Below, in pieces: positions 1 through 9,382 of a stretch of 64,000 nt of DNA. Origin of the DNA: an uncultured Paenibacillaceae bacterium (GTDB taxonomy: Bacteria; Bacillota; Bacilli; Paenibacillales; K13). Location of the stretch: NCBI GenBank assembly GCA_913056365.1, contig CAJXLT010000007.1, forward strand, positions 62,001 through 126,000. The letters are read 5' to 3'. Made by a program: the position numbers and the translations under genes. The first letter of the stretch is position 1. Each line of letters begins with the position of its first letter. A model generated the notes under the pieces. The model saw only the letters and a list, made by a program, of their open reading frames with translations. It did not search any database and had not been told where the DNA came from.

Positions 1-621
1 CTGATCAGCTTCCTCTACATAACAATGACAACTCGGGAGCACAACGCCGAACTGAACAAGCTGCGTACAGCGTTGGCGTCTTACGAAGGACGAGAATCCA
101 ATTATGAGAAACGGCTCGATGACCTAAGGAGAGAGCGGCAGGATGTGATTGACAGTATGGTCGCTGCGTATAAGAACAACGTCGATCTCCAGAATGATAA
201 CAAACGGTTATCCAGTACAGTCGAAGAGCTGTATCTGCGCAATGTGTCCAATCTACAGCTGCTGTTCGAGGAATCCTACACAACGAGACTGAGTTCCGAA
301 TTTGATACGAACATGCAACATTGGCTGATCGGCTATATGGATGCCATTCTGTTGGAAGATGCAGCGACGCATCAACAGCTGTTTGCTGCTGACGGCATGA
401 GCGAAGACGATGTGCTGTGGCAGGAGAGGGAGAAGGTAATCAGTTTTCTGATCGCAGAACCGGCTTCCGAACAGGCAGTAGAGCAAATGCTAGCGGAAAC
501 CAGCCTATCTAATTATGATCAAGCTGTTCAGGTATTCGTGCTTACTGATGAATATGAGGTGATGACAGCATTGTTCATCATCCGGCAATTCGGCAACGAA
601 TATCGAATCATACACCTATAG
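1..621 (+). CDS. Membrane-anchored coiled-coil protein, 5' end cut by window
   Basis: The reading frame is open from the first base of the window. The eight residues before the first ATG (position 25) are hydrophobic and look like the end of a transmembrane segment, so the gene very probably starts upstream of the window. Visible residues about 10-80 are charged heptad-like sequence predicted to form a coiled coil. The remaining about 120 residues form an acidic, soluble-looking domain that I do not recognise. The stop lies 26 bases before the start of the esterase gene, so the two may be co-transcribed. Function is unknown; a membrane-anchored scaffold or sensor would fit the architecture, but that is inference. 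Confidence 0.6.
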   Translation: MISFLYITMTTREHNAELNKLRTALASYEGRESNYEKRLDDLRRERQDVIDSMVAAYKNNVDLQNDNKRLSSTVEELYLRNVSNLQLLFEESYTTRLSSEFDTNMQHWLIGYMDAILLEDAATHQQLFAADGMSEDDVLWQEREKVISFLIAEPASEQAVEQMLAETSLSNYDQAVQVFVLTDEYEVMTALFIIRQFGNEYRIIHL

Positions 622-646
622 AATATTGATGGGAGGCAATGGCACA

Positions 647-1432
647 ATGGCTTTAATTGAATGTAAATTTTACTCCGAGGTTCTGAAGCTGAGCACGTCT
701 ATGACCGTCATCTTACCGCAGCAGACATATTCCCAAATTGGGATGGAAGGACGAGGCAATGACGGTGACGACAAGCATCAGACGTTGTACTTGCTGCACG
801 GCTATACGGATGACGATTCGATCTGGCTGCGCAGAACATCCATCGAACGCTATGTCGCTCCGCTCGGATTGGCAGTTGTGATGCCTAATGTGCACAAGAG
901 CTTTTACACAGATATGAAATATGGTGATAAGTACTGGACATTTCTGTCTGAAGAGCTACCGGCTGTTGCACGCTCCTTCTTCCCGCTGTCAGTAAAGCGC
1001 GAAGACAACTTTGTAGCGGGCTTGTCGATGGGCGGATACGGTGCATTCAAGTGGGCATTGCGCCGACCAGAGCAATTTGCGGCCGCTGCAAGCTTATCTG
1101 GCGCTCTGGATATGGCTGGTCATATTCATCGAGCTACGGTAGAACCGCCTGAATTTTTCCGGTTAATCTACGGCGATGAGGAGATCACAGGAACACCGGA
1201 GGATTTGCTCTGGCTGTTGGAGCAGAGCGGACAGATGAAGGAGAAGCCGGCGTTGTATCAATACTGCGGAACGGAGGATTTCCTCTATGAAGATAACCAA
1301 GCATTTCGTAGTAAATGTGAGGAAGTAGGCTATCGTGATCATACTTACGTCGAAGGCCCAGGCGATCACGTATGGGCGTATTGGGATGAGTATATTCAGC
1401 ACGTATTAGAGTGGCTGCCGCTTCGCAAGTAG
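647..1432 (+). CDS. Alpha/beta-hydrolase esterase (EstA / esterase D type)
   Basis: A protein of about 261 residues of the tributyrin-esterase/S-formylglutathione-hydrolase-like family, which hydrolyses short-chain esters in the cytoplasm. The oxyanion region LLHGYTDDD, the nucleophile elbow [10 protein letters not shown] (Ser about residue 127), an acid near [10 protein letters not shown] and a C-terminal histidine in [10 protein letters not shown] form the expected catalytic set. Length is normal for the family. The frame is open from a TTG at 626, but the ATG at 647 is preferred because GGGAGG at 631-636 sits ten bases before it. It follows the coiled-coil gene closely and is ended by the hairpin at 1480-1522. 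The natural substrate cannot be told from sequence. Confidence 0.85.
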   Translation: MALIECKFYSEVLKLSTSMTVILPQQTYSQIGMEGRGNDGDDKHQTLYLLHGYTDDDSIWLRRTSIERYVAPLGLAVVMPNVHKSFYTDMKYGDKYWTFLSEELPAVARSFFPLSVKREDNFVAGLSMGGYGAFKWALRRPEQFAAAASLSGALDMAGHIHRATVEPPEFFRLIYGDEEITGTPEDLLWLLEQSGQMKEKPALYQYCGTEDFLYEDNQAFRSKCEEVGYRDHTYVEGPGDHVWAYWDEYIQHVLEWLPLRK

Positions 1433-1479
1433 AGCGGACGCAAGACAAGGCTGACCGATAGGTTGTTATTTATGATCAG

Positions 1480-1522
1480 GCTGCTAGTTACGGACACGAA
1501 TTGTCCACTAGCAGTCTTTTTT
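1480..1522 (+). terminator. Rho-independent terminator after the esterase gene
   Basis: Arms CTGCTAGT (1481-1488) and ACTAGCAG (1507-1514) enclose an inner GGACA/TGTCC pairing. A run of six T follows at 1517-1522. Confidence 0.85.
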
Positions 1523-1630
1523 CGTTCTGTTGTTGTTCTTTTTTGGATTGAATATCCAAGTGCTCCAATTGTTTGGCACACAGTTCGATTGCTTTTTGTT
1601 ATCTGGCGTGCTAAAGTATGTATGGGCATT

Positions 1631-1649
1631 TAGTTTCACTATCAAACTA
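1631..1649. promoter_or_regulatory. Inverted repeat upstream of the marR-type gene, candidate operator
   Basis: TAGTTT (1631-1636) and AAACTA (1644-1649) form a perfect inverted repeat with a 7-base spacer, about 35 bases before the MarR-family start. MarR proteins usually autoregulate through palindromes in this position, so this is a reasonable operator candidate. No matched promoter was clearly identified. Confidence 0.3.
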
Positions 1650-1684
1650 TTAGATGATGAAATTAATAGAAAGGAATGGGGAAG

Positions 1685-2143
1685 ATGGATACATGTATGC
1701 TCAGGAATATTATTGAGCGCTATGAAGCAGCTTCCTTCACAATTAACCGCATGATGGATGCAGCGATTTCGGACTGCTTACCCGACAACTTGACTCCCGA
1801 TCAAGGTGCGATCCTGCGATTTGTACAGGAACGGGGCACTTGCACATCCTCGGAGTTGGCGGATCAGTTTAAGGTGAGTCGAAGCTCTGTGACAGCTATT
1901 ATCAACAGGCTGGCAGACAAAGGACTTGTGATGCGAAAGACAGATGACCAGGACCGGCGTGTGACATACCTGTCATTGACTGCGGCGGGGAAGCAAGTAT
2001 TCGAGGTTATTCAAGCAAGAATCGAGCAGGTGCTGAGTAAATATCTTAATCAATTTACGTCAGATGAAGCTCAAACTTTCATTACGGTGTATGAAAAGCT
2101 GGCAGCGATTTTGTTGGAAGAAGAAAGGAGACAACAGTCGTGA
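1685..2143 (+). CDS. MarR-family transcriptional regulator
   Basis: A protein of about 152 residues with a central winged helix-turn-helix: the recognition region reads SSELADQFKVSRSSVTAIIN, followed by a wing with the family-typical DDQDRRVTYLSLT. Dimerising helices lie at both ends. An ATG at 1676 is in frame, but GAAAGG at 1669-1674 is only one base from it and ten bases from the ATG at 1685, so the latter is chosen. The stop overlaps the start of the MMPL transporter gene, so the two form an operon. By analogy with other marR-efflux pairs it probably represses the transporter until a ligand binds. The ligand is unknown. Confidence 0.88.
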   Translation: MDTCMLRNIIERYEAASFTINRMMDAAISDCLPDNLTPDQGAILRFVQERGTCTSSELADQFKVSRSSVTAIINRLADKGLVMRKTDDQDRRVTYLSLTAAGKQVFEVIQARIEQVLSKYLNQFTSDEAQTFITVYEKLAAILLEEERRQQS

Positions 2144-4356
2144 TGAAGTGGATTGTGCGATACAAATGGTTCGTGCTGGCGGTTTGGCTTCTTGCAGCAG
2201 TTGGACTGATGGCAACGGCACCGAATATGGGCGATTTGGTCAGGGAAAAAGGACAAATACAGGTTCCAGAAGGCTATCCGTCCACTGTTGCGGCGAATAT
2301 GCTGAAGGACATACAAGGAGGCGTAGAAGGCGGAGCCCTTCACGCTACACTACTCGTCTTCCATAATGAAACCGGCTTAACCGATGCGAATGTTGCCGAG
2401 ATAGCCGAAGGCGTAAGCCTGCTGCAAGCTTCGGATCCGGAGCAAACAGGTATCGTCTCCGTCGTATCACACTTGATGGAACCGGCTCTCACTCCGCAAA
2501 TGCTGGCGGAGGATGGTAAGACGGCGCTCGTGCTGCTACAGGTTAGCTTGGAGGGTCGCGAACCGGCAACAGTTCAAGATGAGCTCGATGCCATACTGGC
2601 CGATCTGGAGGTTCCTCATTATTTTACAGGCGATTGGTTGATTAATGAAGATCTGATTCAGAGCGCACAGGAGGGTCTGAAGAAAACCGAAATAATCACC
2701 GTGGTGCTGATTGTTGCCATACTGTTCCTCGTCTTCCGTTCGGTAACAGCGCCGTTCATTCCGCTGTTGACCGTAGGCTTGAGCTATATGGTAGCGCAGT
2801 CGGTCGTTGCTTTCCTAGTAGACCAGGTGAACTTTCCATTATCGACGTTCACGCAAATTTTCATGGTCGCAGTCATGTTCGGCATCGGCACAGATTATTG
2901 TATCCTGCTAATTAGCCGATTTAAGGAAGAGCTTGCGCAGCAAGGAGATACGACCAATGCGATACTGGCAACGTATCGATCGGCAGGACGTACCGTGCTG
3001 GTGGCTGGACTTGCCGTGCTTGTCGGCTTTACCTCGATTGGGTTTTCCACTTTTGCACTATATCGTTCGGCAGTAGCAGTTGCAGTGGGGGTAGCCGTAT
3101 TGCTGCTTGCACTCGTTACGTTGGTGCCGTTCTTCATGGCTGCTTTAGGCAAATTTGTATTCTGGCCTTCACGGAAAAAACTTGAGCATAAGCCAAGCAA
3201 GCTATACCGCACGCTTGGTAGCTTCTCGCTTAAGCGGCCTGTCCTGTCGCTGTTGATTCTGGCGCTGCTTCTCGGTCCAGTATTGCTTGGATACAACAAC
3301 CAAGTATCCTACAATTCGCTGGATGAGATAGGGGACCGCTATGATTCTGTCAAAGGATTTAACCTCGTTGCTGAGAGCTTCGGACCGGGCGAGACTTTGC
3401 CGTCAACGGTTGTCATGAAGCTGGGACAGCCGCTGCCTATTCCAGATGGTCTGGCTGTCATGGAACAGGTATCGACCGAGCTGAGTACAGTGGAAGGCGT
3501 GAAGGTCGTCCGCAGTGCCTCCAGGCCGACGGGTGAGCCGCTTGATCTGGCGCAGATGGCAGGACCGTCCGGGGGCGCAGCTGAACAGCAGCTGCAGGCT
3601 ATGCTAGCTGCTTACTTGTCATCGGAGAGAACGACAGCATCCTTCGAGGTTGTGTTCGAGGGGGACCCTTATGCGCTAGAGACGATGGATCGCATTGATG
3701 ACTTGGAAGCTGCTGCACAGCGCGCATTGGCTGGGACGCCATTTGCAGAAGCAGAGGTCGTGGTCGGTGGTGTGACAAGCACAAACCAGGATTTACGCGA
3801 AATCTCTTCAGCGGATTATACACGTACGGTCGTGCTAATGATCGCGGGTATCGCGCTCATACTCATTGTGTTGTTCCGTTCGCTCGTGATTCCGCTCTAT
3901 ATACTGGCTTCTCTTGTGGCGACCTTCTACGCTTCGATGGCAGTGACGGAGTGGATCTTTGTCGATATGTTAGGGTACAGCGGCACTAGTTGGTCCGTGT
4001 CCTTCTTCGGCTTCGTCATGCTCATGGCGTTGGGCGTCGACTACAGTATCTTCCTGATGGATCGCTTCAAGGAATATCGCCGCATACCGGCAAAGCAAGC
4101 GATTGTGCAAGCGATGGAGAAGATGGGAGCCGTCATTATGTCGGCGGCCGCGATTCTCGCGGGGACCTTCGCCGCGATGCTTCCTTCCGGGGTGATGTCG
4201 CTTCTGCAAATTGCCACAATTATTATTAGCGGCCTGGCGATCTACGCCTTTATCATGCTTCCGCTGTTCATCCCTGTCATGGTTCGACTGTTCGGTCGTG
4301 CTAACTGGTGGCCGTTCATGCCGAAACCCGAAGCCCAACAAGGAACGGAACGATGA
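2140..4356 (+). CDS. MMPL/RND-superfamily membrane transporter
   Basis: A 738-residue transporter with duplicated architecture: an N-terminal membrane helix, a large extracytoplasmic loop (about 35-170), five to six helices, a second loop (about 380-555) and a second helical bundle. Both halves carry the family motif (GIGTDYCILLISRFKEE near 245-260 and ALGVDYSIFLMDRFKEY near 630-645), whose aspartate is thought to be used in proton coupling. The start is a GTG at 2140 overlapping the regulator stop; an ATG follows at 2143 and AAAGGAGA lies at 2125-2132. B. subtilis YdfJ-like proteins have this form and length. Translational coupling to the MarR gene suggests drug or lipid export under its control; the substrate is unknown. 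Confidence 0.9.
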   Translation: MMKWIVRYKWFVLAVWLLAAVGLMATAPNMGDLVREKGQIQVPEGYPSTVAANMLKDIQGGVEGGALHATLLVFHNETGLTDANVAEIAEGVSLLQASDPEQTGIVSVVSHLMEPALTPQMLAEDGKTALVLLQVSLEGREPATVQDELDAILADLEVPHYFTGDWLINEDLIQSAQEGLKKTEIITVVLIVAILFLVFRSVTAPFIPLLTVGLSYMVAQSVVAFLVDQVNFPLSTFTQIFMVAVMFGIGTDYCILLISRFKEELAQQGDTTNAILATYRSAGRTVLVAGLAVLVGFTSIGFSTFALYRSAVAVAVGVAVLLLALVTLVPFFMAALGKFVFWPSRKKLEHKPSKLYRTLGSFSLKRPVLSLLILALLLGPVLLGYNNQVSYNSLDEIGDRYDSVKGFNLVAESFGPGETLPSTVVMKLGQPLPIPDGLAVMEQVSTELSTVEGVKVVRSASRPTGEPLDLAQMAGPSGGAAEQQLQAMLAAYLSSERTTASFEVVFEGDPYALETMDRIDDLEAAAQRALAGTPFAEAEVVVGGVTSTNQDLREISSADYTRTVVLMIAGIALILIVLFRSLVIPLYILASLVATFYASMAVTEWIFVDMLGYSGTSWSVSFFGFVMLMALGVDYSIFLMDRFKEYRRIPAKQAIVQAMEKMGAVIMSAAAILAGTFAAMLPSGVMSLLQIATIIISGLAIYAFIMLPLFIPVMVRLFGRANWWPFMPKPEAQQGTER

Positions 4357-4359
4357 TTC

Positions 4360-4408
4360 AACCAGCTGTCCATACGTCATTGGATGACTATAAGGGCAGC
4401 TGGTTTTC
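4360..4408. terminator. Terminator between convergent genes
   Basis: ACCAGCTG (4361-4368) pairs with CAGCTGGT (4397-4404), with inner GTCAT/ATGAC pairing, followed by TTTT. It sits between the MMPL stop at 4356 and the end of the minus-strand gene at 4412, so it may serve both. Confidence 0.7.
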
Positions 4409-4411
4409 TAT

Positions 4412-4720
4412 TTACTGCAAGACACCCATTTGCTCAATATGCTGTCTTGTCTCCATCGTGCCTAATTCATGCAATTTGGCGAACACAAGCTGAGTAGTCT
4501 CATCGTATCCGTCGTTAGCCGCATCATGGTGATAAGGAATGGCAGGTATCGGTGTTCGGAAAAATGACTCGAAATCAAAATCCTTCTGAATCTCCAACAG
4601 TTCACCTAACTTGGCTGCCTCTTTTGGCGTCGCCTCAATTTCAAATTCATATGCAGCCTCACTTTGATTTTCGAGAATCGTAGCAGCTTGTACGGAAACG
4701 TAGTATTTGCGTTTGTCCAT
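4412..4720 (-). CDS. Conserved hypothetical protein, 102 aa
   Basis: A small acidic soluble protein with no signal peptide or membrane segment. The first half alternates strand-like stretches; the second half is rich in helix formers and ends in REThis-like sequence ETRQHIEQMGVLQ. GGGGGAG just upstream of the ATG is a strong ribosome-binding site. It begins 13 bases after the stop of the small membrane protein gene at 4733-4963, so both are probably one transcript. I do not recognise the family with confidence. Confidence 0.6.
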   Translation of the reverse strand: MDKRKYYVSVQAATILENQSEAAYEFEIEATPKEAAKLGELLEIQKDFDFESFFRTPIPAIPYHHDAANDGYDETTQLVFAKLHELGTMETRQHIEQMGVLQ

Positions 4721-4732
4721 AGTCTCTCCCCC

Positions 4733-4963
4733 TCAGCGCAAGAAATAGTACAGGATGGCGGCCCCGATGGCCACCAGAATAGGCGTGGCAATATAGGCGA
4801 GTATGATCGGATTGTTGCGCACCATATGCTTAACTAGCGCCGGGTTTGCTCCTTTGTCCAGCTCTCGATGCTTCTGCTTCCGAACCATGACAAATGATAC
4901 GATCCATGCAACGGCGAAGATACCGACAACAATCCACATCAACATGCTCAAAGTTTCTGACAT
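4733..4963 (-). CDS. Small two-TM membrane protein, 76 aa
   Basis: Two hydrophobic helices (about residues 6-26 and 53-74) flank a basic loop that begins RKQKHRELDKG and would be cytoplasmic by the positive-inside rule. GGAG lies ten bases before the ATG. It is followed at once by the 102-residue gene and probably shares its mRNA. I do not recognise the family and assign no function. Confidence 0.6.
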   Translation of the reverse strand: MSETLSMLMWIVVGIFAVAWIVSFVMVRKQKHRELDKGANPALVKHMVRNNPIILAYIATPILVAIGAAILYYFLR

Positions 4964-5041
4964 AAGGCGTGAACTCCATTCTTATGAGAAATTGCTGTTC
5001 TCATTGTGTGCAAATCGAATGGAAACATACCTATGTTCATG

Positions 5042-5085
5042 AAAAATCGCCTCACTCGATCCAAAAAGCGAATCAGGGGAGGCGA
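5042..5085 (-). terminator. Terminator of the glucokinase gene
   Basis: Read on the minus strand, TCGCCTC (5085-5079) pairs with GAGGCGA (5053-5047) and is followed by TTTTT. It lies about 40 bases beyond the stop of the ROK kinase gene. Confidence 0.7.
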
Positions 5086-5122
5086 CAATAGACGTATGGC
5101 GAGATTCGTCCAAGTGCTGTGC

Positions 5123-6046
5123 TTAACGGTACTTTACATGGACTAACGCCGCCGCACCTATCAGTCCAACATCCTGTTGAAGAGCAGCGGGCACGATCTC
5201 GGTATTCCGACCAGTCGGGTTGAGAGCGAGTCGAGACACATATTCTCGTACAGCTTGGAACAATGGCTCACCAACCTGCGATACACCGCCGCCGATTACA
5301 ATCTTTTGCGGGTCCAACGTATTGATAAGCGATACACAGCCCATGCCGATGTAAGTGAATACTTGCTCGATCATTTCTGTCAGCTTCGGATGCTCTGATG
5401 AATCGAGCGCCAATTCGAAGGCTTCCTGCGTTGTTGTGGACCGGTTCAAGATAGTACTGGCCATTCTGGCGATTGCTGTTCCGGAGGCAACCCATTCCCA
5501 ACAGCCCTTCTGTCCGCACGCACAAGTGCCCTGTGACGGATCGATCACAATATGACCGGCGTCACCTGCGTTGCCAGATGCGCCAGTTAAGAGCTTGCCG
5601 TTCATGAAGATTCCAGTGCCAATACCCGTGCTGATCGTCACATAGATGAAATTCGAACTGCCTTGCGCAGCGCCGATCCAATGCTCAGCCAATGTGGCAG
5701 CGGTTGCATCATTCTCCATGACGATGGTTGTATCCAGATGCTTGTTCAATTCCTCTACAAGTGGGAAGTCACGCCAGTTCGGCAGGTTAGGCGGACACGT
5801 AATGCGTCCTCCAGCCTGGTCCAGCGGTCCGGGAGCGCCAATGCCAACGCCAACAACATGCTCACGCTCCAGACGATGTGCTTCCATCAACCGCTCGGCG
5901 CCTTCAGCAATACGCGCAACCATATCAATAGGGGGGATGGATAAGTCCGTTGGGAGTGACTCTCGGGCAAGGACTTGTCCCCGATCGTCCACGATCCCTG
6001 TAGCTACCTTAGTGCCGCCGATGTCTATTCCAAGTGCATACTTCAT
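5123..6046 (-). CDS. glcK: ROK-family glucokinase
   Basis: A 307-residue sugar kinase that phosphorylates glucose with ATP for entry into glycolysis. It has the N-terminal phosphate-binding motif GIDIGGTKVATG (about residues 6-17), a substrate-binding ENDATAATLAEHW stretch, and the ROK zinc-binding signature CACGQKGCWEWVASG. No DNA-binding domain precedes the kinase fold, so it is an enzyme and not a ROK repressor. An upstream in-frame GTG gives five extra residues, but GGAGG sits eight bases before the ATG at 6046, which is the better start. Length matches B. subtilis GlcK. Related ROK enzymes act on mannose or fructose, so the sugar is inferred. Confidence 0.88.
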   Translation of the reverse strand: MKYALGIDIGGTKVATGIVDDRGQVLARESLPTDLSIPPIDMVARIAEGAERLMEAHRLEREHVVGVGIGAPGPLDQAGGRITCPPNLPNWRDFPLVEELNKHLDTTIVMENDATAATLAEHWIGAAQGSSNFIYVTISTGIGTGIFMNGKLLTGASGNAGDAGHIVIDPSQGTCACGQKGCWEWVASGTAIARMASTILNRSTTTQEAFELALDSSEHPKLTEMIEQVFTYIGMGCVSLINTLDPQKIVIGGGVSQVGEPLFQAVREYVSRLALNPTGRNTEIVPAALQQDVGLIGAAALVHVKYR

Positions 6047-6099
6047 GATGAACGCCTCCACAATGGTTATCTAATCCTTCTCACAGTAGCAAACAGCAA

Positions 6100-7383
6100 T
6101 CAGGATTGCAATGGATGCTGCTGTGCATGTTCCGCCGCGTGCTTGCCTGCTGTATATCCGGTTGCAAAAGCTGCGGTTATATTATATCCGCCTGTATAGC
6201 CGTGCACATCCAGAATTTCTCCACAGAAATACAGGCCGTCCATCAGCTTTGAGCCCATAGATTTCGGATCGACTTCCTTCAAGTGAACCCCTCCGCCAGT
6301 CACGAATGCCTCATCCAGCGATAAAGTGCCGTTAATCTGAATCGGGAATGCTTTCACTAACGACAACAGCTCTAACCAAGGCTGCTTCGGAAGATGATCG
6401 TATGTAGTCGAAGCATCCATTGGCACACTTTCTAGCAATAGCGGGACGAAGCGGTCGGGCAGCCAGGATTTGAGGCTGTTGCGCAATGATTTGCGAGGCT
6501 CGTTCTTCCAGGCTTGCTGCCATTGCGCAGACAACGCTTCCTTGGTTTGCGTTGGGAACCAGTCAATCGTAAGCCGAACCGGCTTGCCGCCATTCTTCCG
6601 CTGTTCCTTAATAACGAATTGGCTGCAGCGCAATGCAGCAGGACCCGACAGCCCGAAGTGGGTGAACAGCATATCTCCTTCATGCTCGACGATTTTTTTG
6701 CTCTTCGCATTCCAGACAGTCAAGGCAACGTTGCGCAAGGACAACCCTTGCAGTTCACGCCTGCGGATGAACGGTTCACTAGATCGCAGCGGAACCTCTG
6801 TCGGATACAGCTCGGTAATCGTGTGTCCGGCAGCTTCGGCCCAGGCGTAGCCGTCCCCGGTACTGCCAGTGTGCGGGACCGACTTGCCGCCTGTAGCGAT
6901 AATGACACAGCGGCTGCGCAGTGTTTCGCCAGACTGCAACCGTATCCCTGCGGTGTGCCCTTGCTCATACAGCACGTCCGCCACAGGAGCATGCGTATAA
7001 ATCTCTATCCCAAGCGTCGTCACCTTACGAATGAGTGCGTCTACGACAGTTTTGGCCTTATCGCTTGCCGGGAACATCCGTCCGTTGTCCTCTTCCTTCA
7101 ATGGAATACCTAATTGCTCGAAGAATGCGATAATGTCGCGGTTGCTGAAATGGCTGAACGCACTGTACAAGAAGCGGCCATTGCCCGGAATATGGCGAAT
7201 CAGCTCATCCAAGTCCTTGGCATTCGTGACATTGCATCGTCCTCCGCCCGAGATTCCCAGCTTGCGACCTAGCTTGTCGCCTTTGTCCACCAGCGCAACG
7301 GATGCTCCGCTTTCGCCAGCGGCCACTGCTGCCATTAGCCCGGATGGACCGCCGCCGATTATAATAATATCCTGCTGCTGCAT
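6100..7383 (-). CDS. BaiN/HI0933-family flavoprotein oxidoreductase
   Basis: A 427-residue cytoplasmic FAD protein of the HI0933/BaiN (aminoacetone-oxidase-like) family. The Rossmann dinucleotide motif [15 protein letters not shown] begins at about residue 7, and the family hallmark GRRCNVTN-like segment appears as [13 protein letters not shown] near residue 50. Near the C terminus, [19 protein letters not shown] closes the FAD site. These proteins are widespread and mostly uncharacterised; reduction of conjugated double bonds has been reported for BaiN relatives, so a precise reaction cannot be given. It lies 53 bases upstream of the glucokinase start on the same strand and may be co-transcribed with it. 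Confidence 0.85.
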   Translation of the reverse strand: MQQQDIIIIGGGPSGLMAAVAAGESGASVALVDKGDKLGRKLGISGGGRCNVTNAKDLDELIRHIPGNGRFLYSAFSHFSNRDIIAFFEQLGIPLKEEDNGRMFPASDKAKTVVDALIRKVTTLGIEIYTHAPVADVLYEQGHTAGIRLQSGETLRSRCVIIATGGKSVPHTGSTGDGYAWAEAAGHTITELYPTEVPLRSSEPFIRRRELQGLSLRNVALTVWNAKSKKIVEHEGDMLFTHFGLSGPAALRCSQFVIKEQRKNGGKPVRLTIDWFPTQTKEALSAQWQQAWKNEPRKSLRNSLKSWLPDRFVPLLLESVPMDASTTYDHLPKQPWLELLSLVKAFPIQINGTLSLDEAFVTGGGVHLKEVDPKSMGSKLMDGLYFCGEILDVHGYTGGYNITAAFATGYTAGKHAAEHAQQHPLQS

Positions 7384-7459
7384 AGCGTATCAGCTTTCCC
7401 TTCCACTTAGAAATTTCTATTTATTGTAGCACATTTTCATCAACGGCAAGCAAGAACAA

Positions 7460-7517
7460 CGGCAAGGTCGCACGATCATGGTTAGCCAATCAATGGTCGT
7501 CTCGTGCGCCCTCGCCG
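7460..7517 (-). other. Long GC-rich hairpin between two minus-strand genes
   Basis: CGGCAAGGTCGCACGA (7460-7475) pairs with TCGTGCGCCCTCGCCG (7502-7517) with few mismatches. It lies just after the LysM gene stop and could end its transcript, but no T-run follows, so a role as terminator or mRNA stabiliser is only a guess. Confidence 0.45.
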
Positions 7518-7532
7518 ATACATCCATCCCTT

Positions 7533-7793
7533 TCACTTTTTCTTCTTGCGCACGTTTTTCTTAGACTTCGTCGTGCCTTTGTTCTTGTTATTGGCAGGTA
7601 CAGTACTTGGAATGAACATGACTTCACCAGGAGTGATGACATTCGTCTCACGCATATGATCGTTAGCCTTCAGCAGATTAGCCATAGTGATATTGAATTT
7701 TTGCGTAATACTGTACAAGGAATCACCATATTGCACGATATAATACCGACCATATACTTTTTGTGTACCGGCAGTAGTTGGAATCCGCACCAT
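7533..7793 (-). CDS. LysM-domain protein, 86 aa
   Basis: A short protein consisting essentially of one LysM domain (about residues 14-62: YIVQYGDSLYSITQKFNIT through NVITPGEVMFIPS) followed by a very basic tail ending KSKKNVRKKKK. LysM binds N-acetylglucosamine polymers such as peptidoglycan. There is no signal peptide, so in a spore former it could act in the mother cell on the spore coat or cortex, as SafA does; this is inference. The frame is open for 15 residues upstream, but GGGGAGG lies directly before the ATG at 7793, which is chosen. The lysine-rich tail might bind DNA, RNA or anionic polymer. Confidence 0.75.
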   Translation of the reverse strand: MVRIPTTAGTQKVYGRYYIVQYGDSLYSITQKFNITMANLLKANDHMRETNVITPGEVMFIPSTVPANNKNKGTTKSKKNVRKKKK

Positions 7794-7895
7794 TCTCACC
7801 TCCCCTTCACTGTATGGGCATTCATCTCCAATGGGCACGGCATTAGCCTATGCGATATAATGAGAACAGGTTGTATCTAATCAAGGGAGGGATGA

Positions 7896-8783
7896 ATGAT
7901 GCAGCATGCTGCATTGCAATGGGGGCCGCTTGCAGTCAACGGTCAGCTGTTGATGCTGCTATTGGCGTTTCTCGCTTTTTACTTTGGGATGCGGCTTTGG
8001 CTCAGAGGGAAGGGGGAAGAAGCTGAATTCATTCGTGATTGGACAGGGAACGCAGGAGTTGGAGCTTTGCTCATATGGAAATTTGCTGAACTGCTGATGC
8101 AGCCGTCCTTATTGACTAAAGGCTTCTCCGCACTAATGATGCCCGGCAGTCAGAGAAGCGCATGGCTGGCAATTGCATGGGTTATCGCCTATGTGTTGTG
8201 GACATGGAGAAAAAGATCTAGATCGACGGTACTGCTTGCGATGGACACGTGGACGTTTGCAGCAGTAATCGGCTTTGTCGTCTATAGCGGATTATCGCTG
8301 GAGCTTGGCCGTCCGACTGATTCGCTGATCGGTTGGGAAGAGGAAGGACTCACAGCACGGTACCATCCGATATTTCTATATAAGGCGGTCTTGGGCATAA
8401 TCATCGCCAGTTTGCTCTACAGATGGAAATGGCAAAATCGAGGGGTTGTGTTCGGCAGCGGTATGCTTGCAGCAGGAGCAGGGGGGATGATCATCTCCTT
8501 CTTTACGATGCAAGTTGAGGCAAAAACAGTATATGCTGGTCTGGCATTGGATCAATGGCAAAGTGTCGCGCTCATGCTCGCAGGAATGTTCTGGCTTCGG
8601 ATAGCCCTTCCCGTATTGAGCAATAATAAATCGGGAAAGGAGATGATGGTGATGCCGAATAACCCGTCCAACAACTCCAAAGAACAAGAGGCGCATGAAC
8701 AAGCAAATAAAGAACAACGCGGTCGCGATTTTGCGATGGGTGTAGACAAGAAACTGTCCGGTCCGAACCGGCCTGCAGAATAA
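7896..8783 (+). CDS. Multi-TM membrane protein, divergent Lgt-like
   Basis: A 295-residue protein with about seven hydrophobic helices up to residue 230, then a hydrophilic Asn/Glu/Lys-rich tail of about 60 residues. LGRPTDSLIGW followed by RYHPIFLYKA resembles, in order and spacing, the GRPTD and RHPxQLYEA segments of prolipoprotein diacylglyceryl transferase (Lgt). The full Lgt signature with its GRxGNFxN core is not evident, so catalytic activity is doubtful. The ATG at 7899 is also possible; GGGAGG lies at 7885-7890. The family assignment is inferred from a few motifs; an unrelated membrane protein remains possible. Confidence 0.6.
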   Translation: MMQHAALQWGPLAVNGQLLMLLLAFLAFYFGMRLWLRGKGEEAEFIRDWTGNAGVGALLIWKFAELLMQPSLLTKGFSALMMPGSQRSAWLAIAWVIAYVLWTWRKRSRSTVLLAMDTWTFAAVIGFVVYSGLSLELGRPTDSLIGWEEEGLTARYHPIFLYKAVLGIIIASLLYRWKWQNRGVVFGSGMLAAGAGGMIISFFTMQVEAKTVYAGLALDQWQSVALMLAGMFWLRIALPVLSNNKSGKEMMVMPNNPSNNSKEQEAHEQANKEQRGRDFAMGVDKKLSGPNRPAE

Positions 8784-8859
8784 TCAGCTTCGAAGTGGAG
8801 TCGTTAGGCCTAGGCTTAGAATAATGTACCCAATGACTGCGAGGGGGGCGAGTGCAGAG

Positions 8860-9303
8860 ATGGATGTGAACAAATGGATGCAGAGCAAACAAGAAGCAGA
8901 AGATCGCATTGCTTCATTAGGCGATGAAGCACTTGATCCTTACGAACTTAACTTCCGTCCGGAATTCGAGCAAGGTCGTGGGCCGAGGAAGGCGTTCATG
9001 AATGATTACGGTGTCGTCATAGGCGATCATGAATACGAATCAGAGCAATCCCCATTGCAGCACTGGTCGGAGGATACCGACCCTTCCATTATGTCTGGGG
9101 ATCAATGGGTGCATGGTTATAAGGACATTGGGTTTCAGACAGAAGAAAACCGGGACTATTTCGAAAAAGGAATTGCTCCGCAAGGTGGCATGTTCACGCA
9201 TCCGGACAAGGATGTTGCTTACGAATATAACTTGGAGCACTTTGATGGGGAGCCGAATCAGCAGCGTGCGCAACCTAACAGCGATCATCGAACGAAGAAG
9301 TAA
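8860..9303 (+). CDS. Conserved hypothetical protein, DUF3905-like
   Basis: A soluble acidic protein of about 147 residues with no signal peptide. The middle has highly structured-looking motifs such as GVVIGDHEYESEQSPLQHW and SEDTDPSIMSGDQWVHGYKD, which I recall from the DUF3905 family of Bacillales spore formers; this assignment is from memory. The ATG at 8860 is chosen over one at 8824 because GAGGGGGG at 8841-8848 precedes it. It follows the Lgt-like gene by about 75 bases on the same strand, so co-transcription is plausible. No function is known to me. Confidence 0.65.
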   Translation: MDVNKWMQSKQEAEDRIASLGDEALDPYELNFRPEFEQGRGPRKAFMNDYGVVIGDHEYESEQSPLQHWSEDTDPSIMSGDQWVHGYKDIGFQTEENRDYFEKGIAPQGGMFTHPDKDVAYEYNLEHFDGEPNQQRAQPNSDHRTKK

Positions 9304-9382
9304 AGTCAGCCTTGCATTGCTTTCGCTCCTGAGAAATGTATAATAGACACAAAGAACGATTCTCATGAAGGAGGGAAAGCGA

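Noticed and set aside
6514-7113. 199-codon plus-strand ORF
   Set aside because: It is antisense to the well-supported BaiN/HI0933-family gene.
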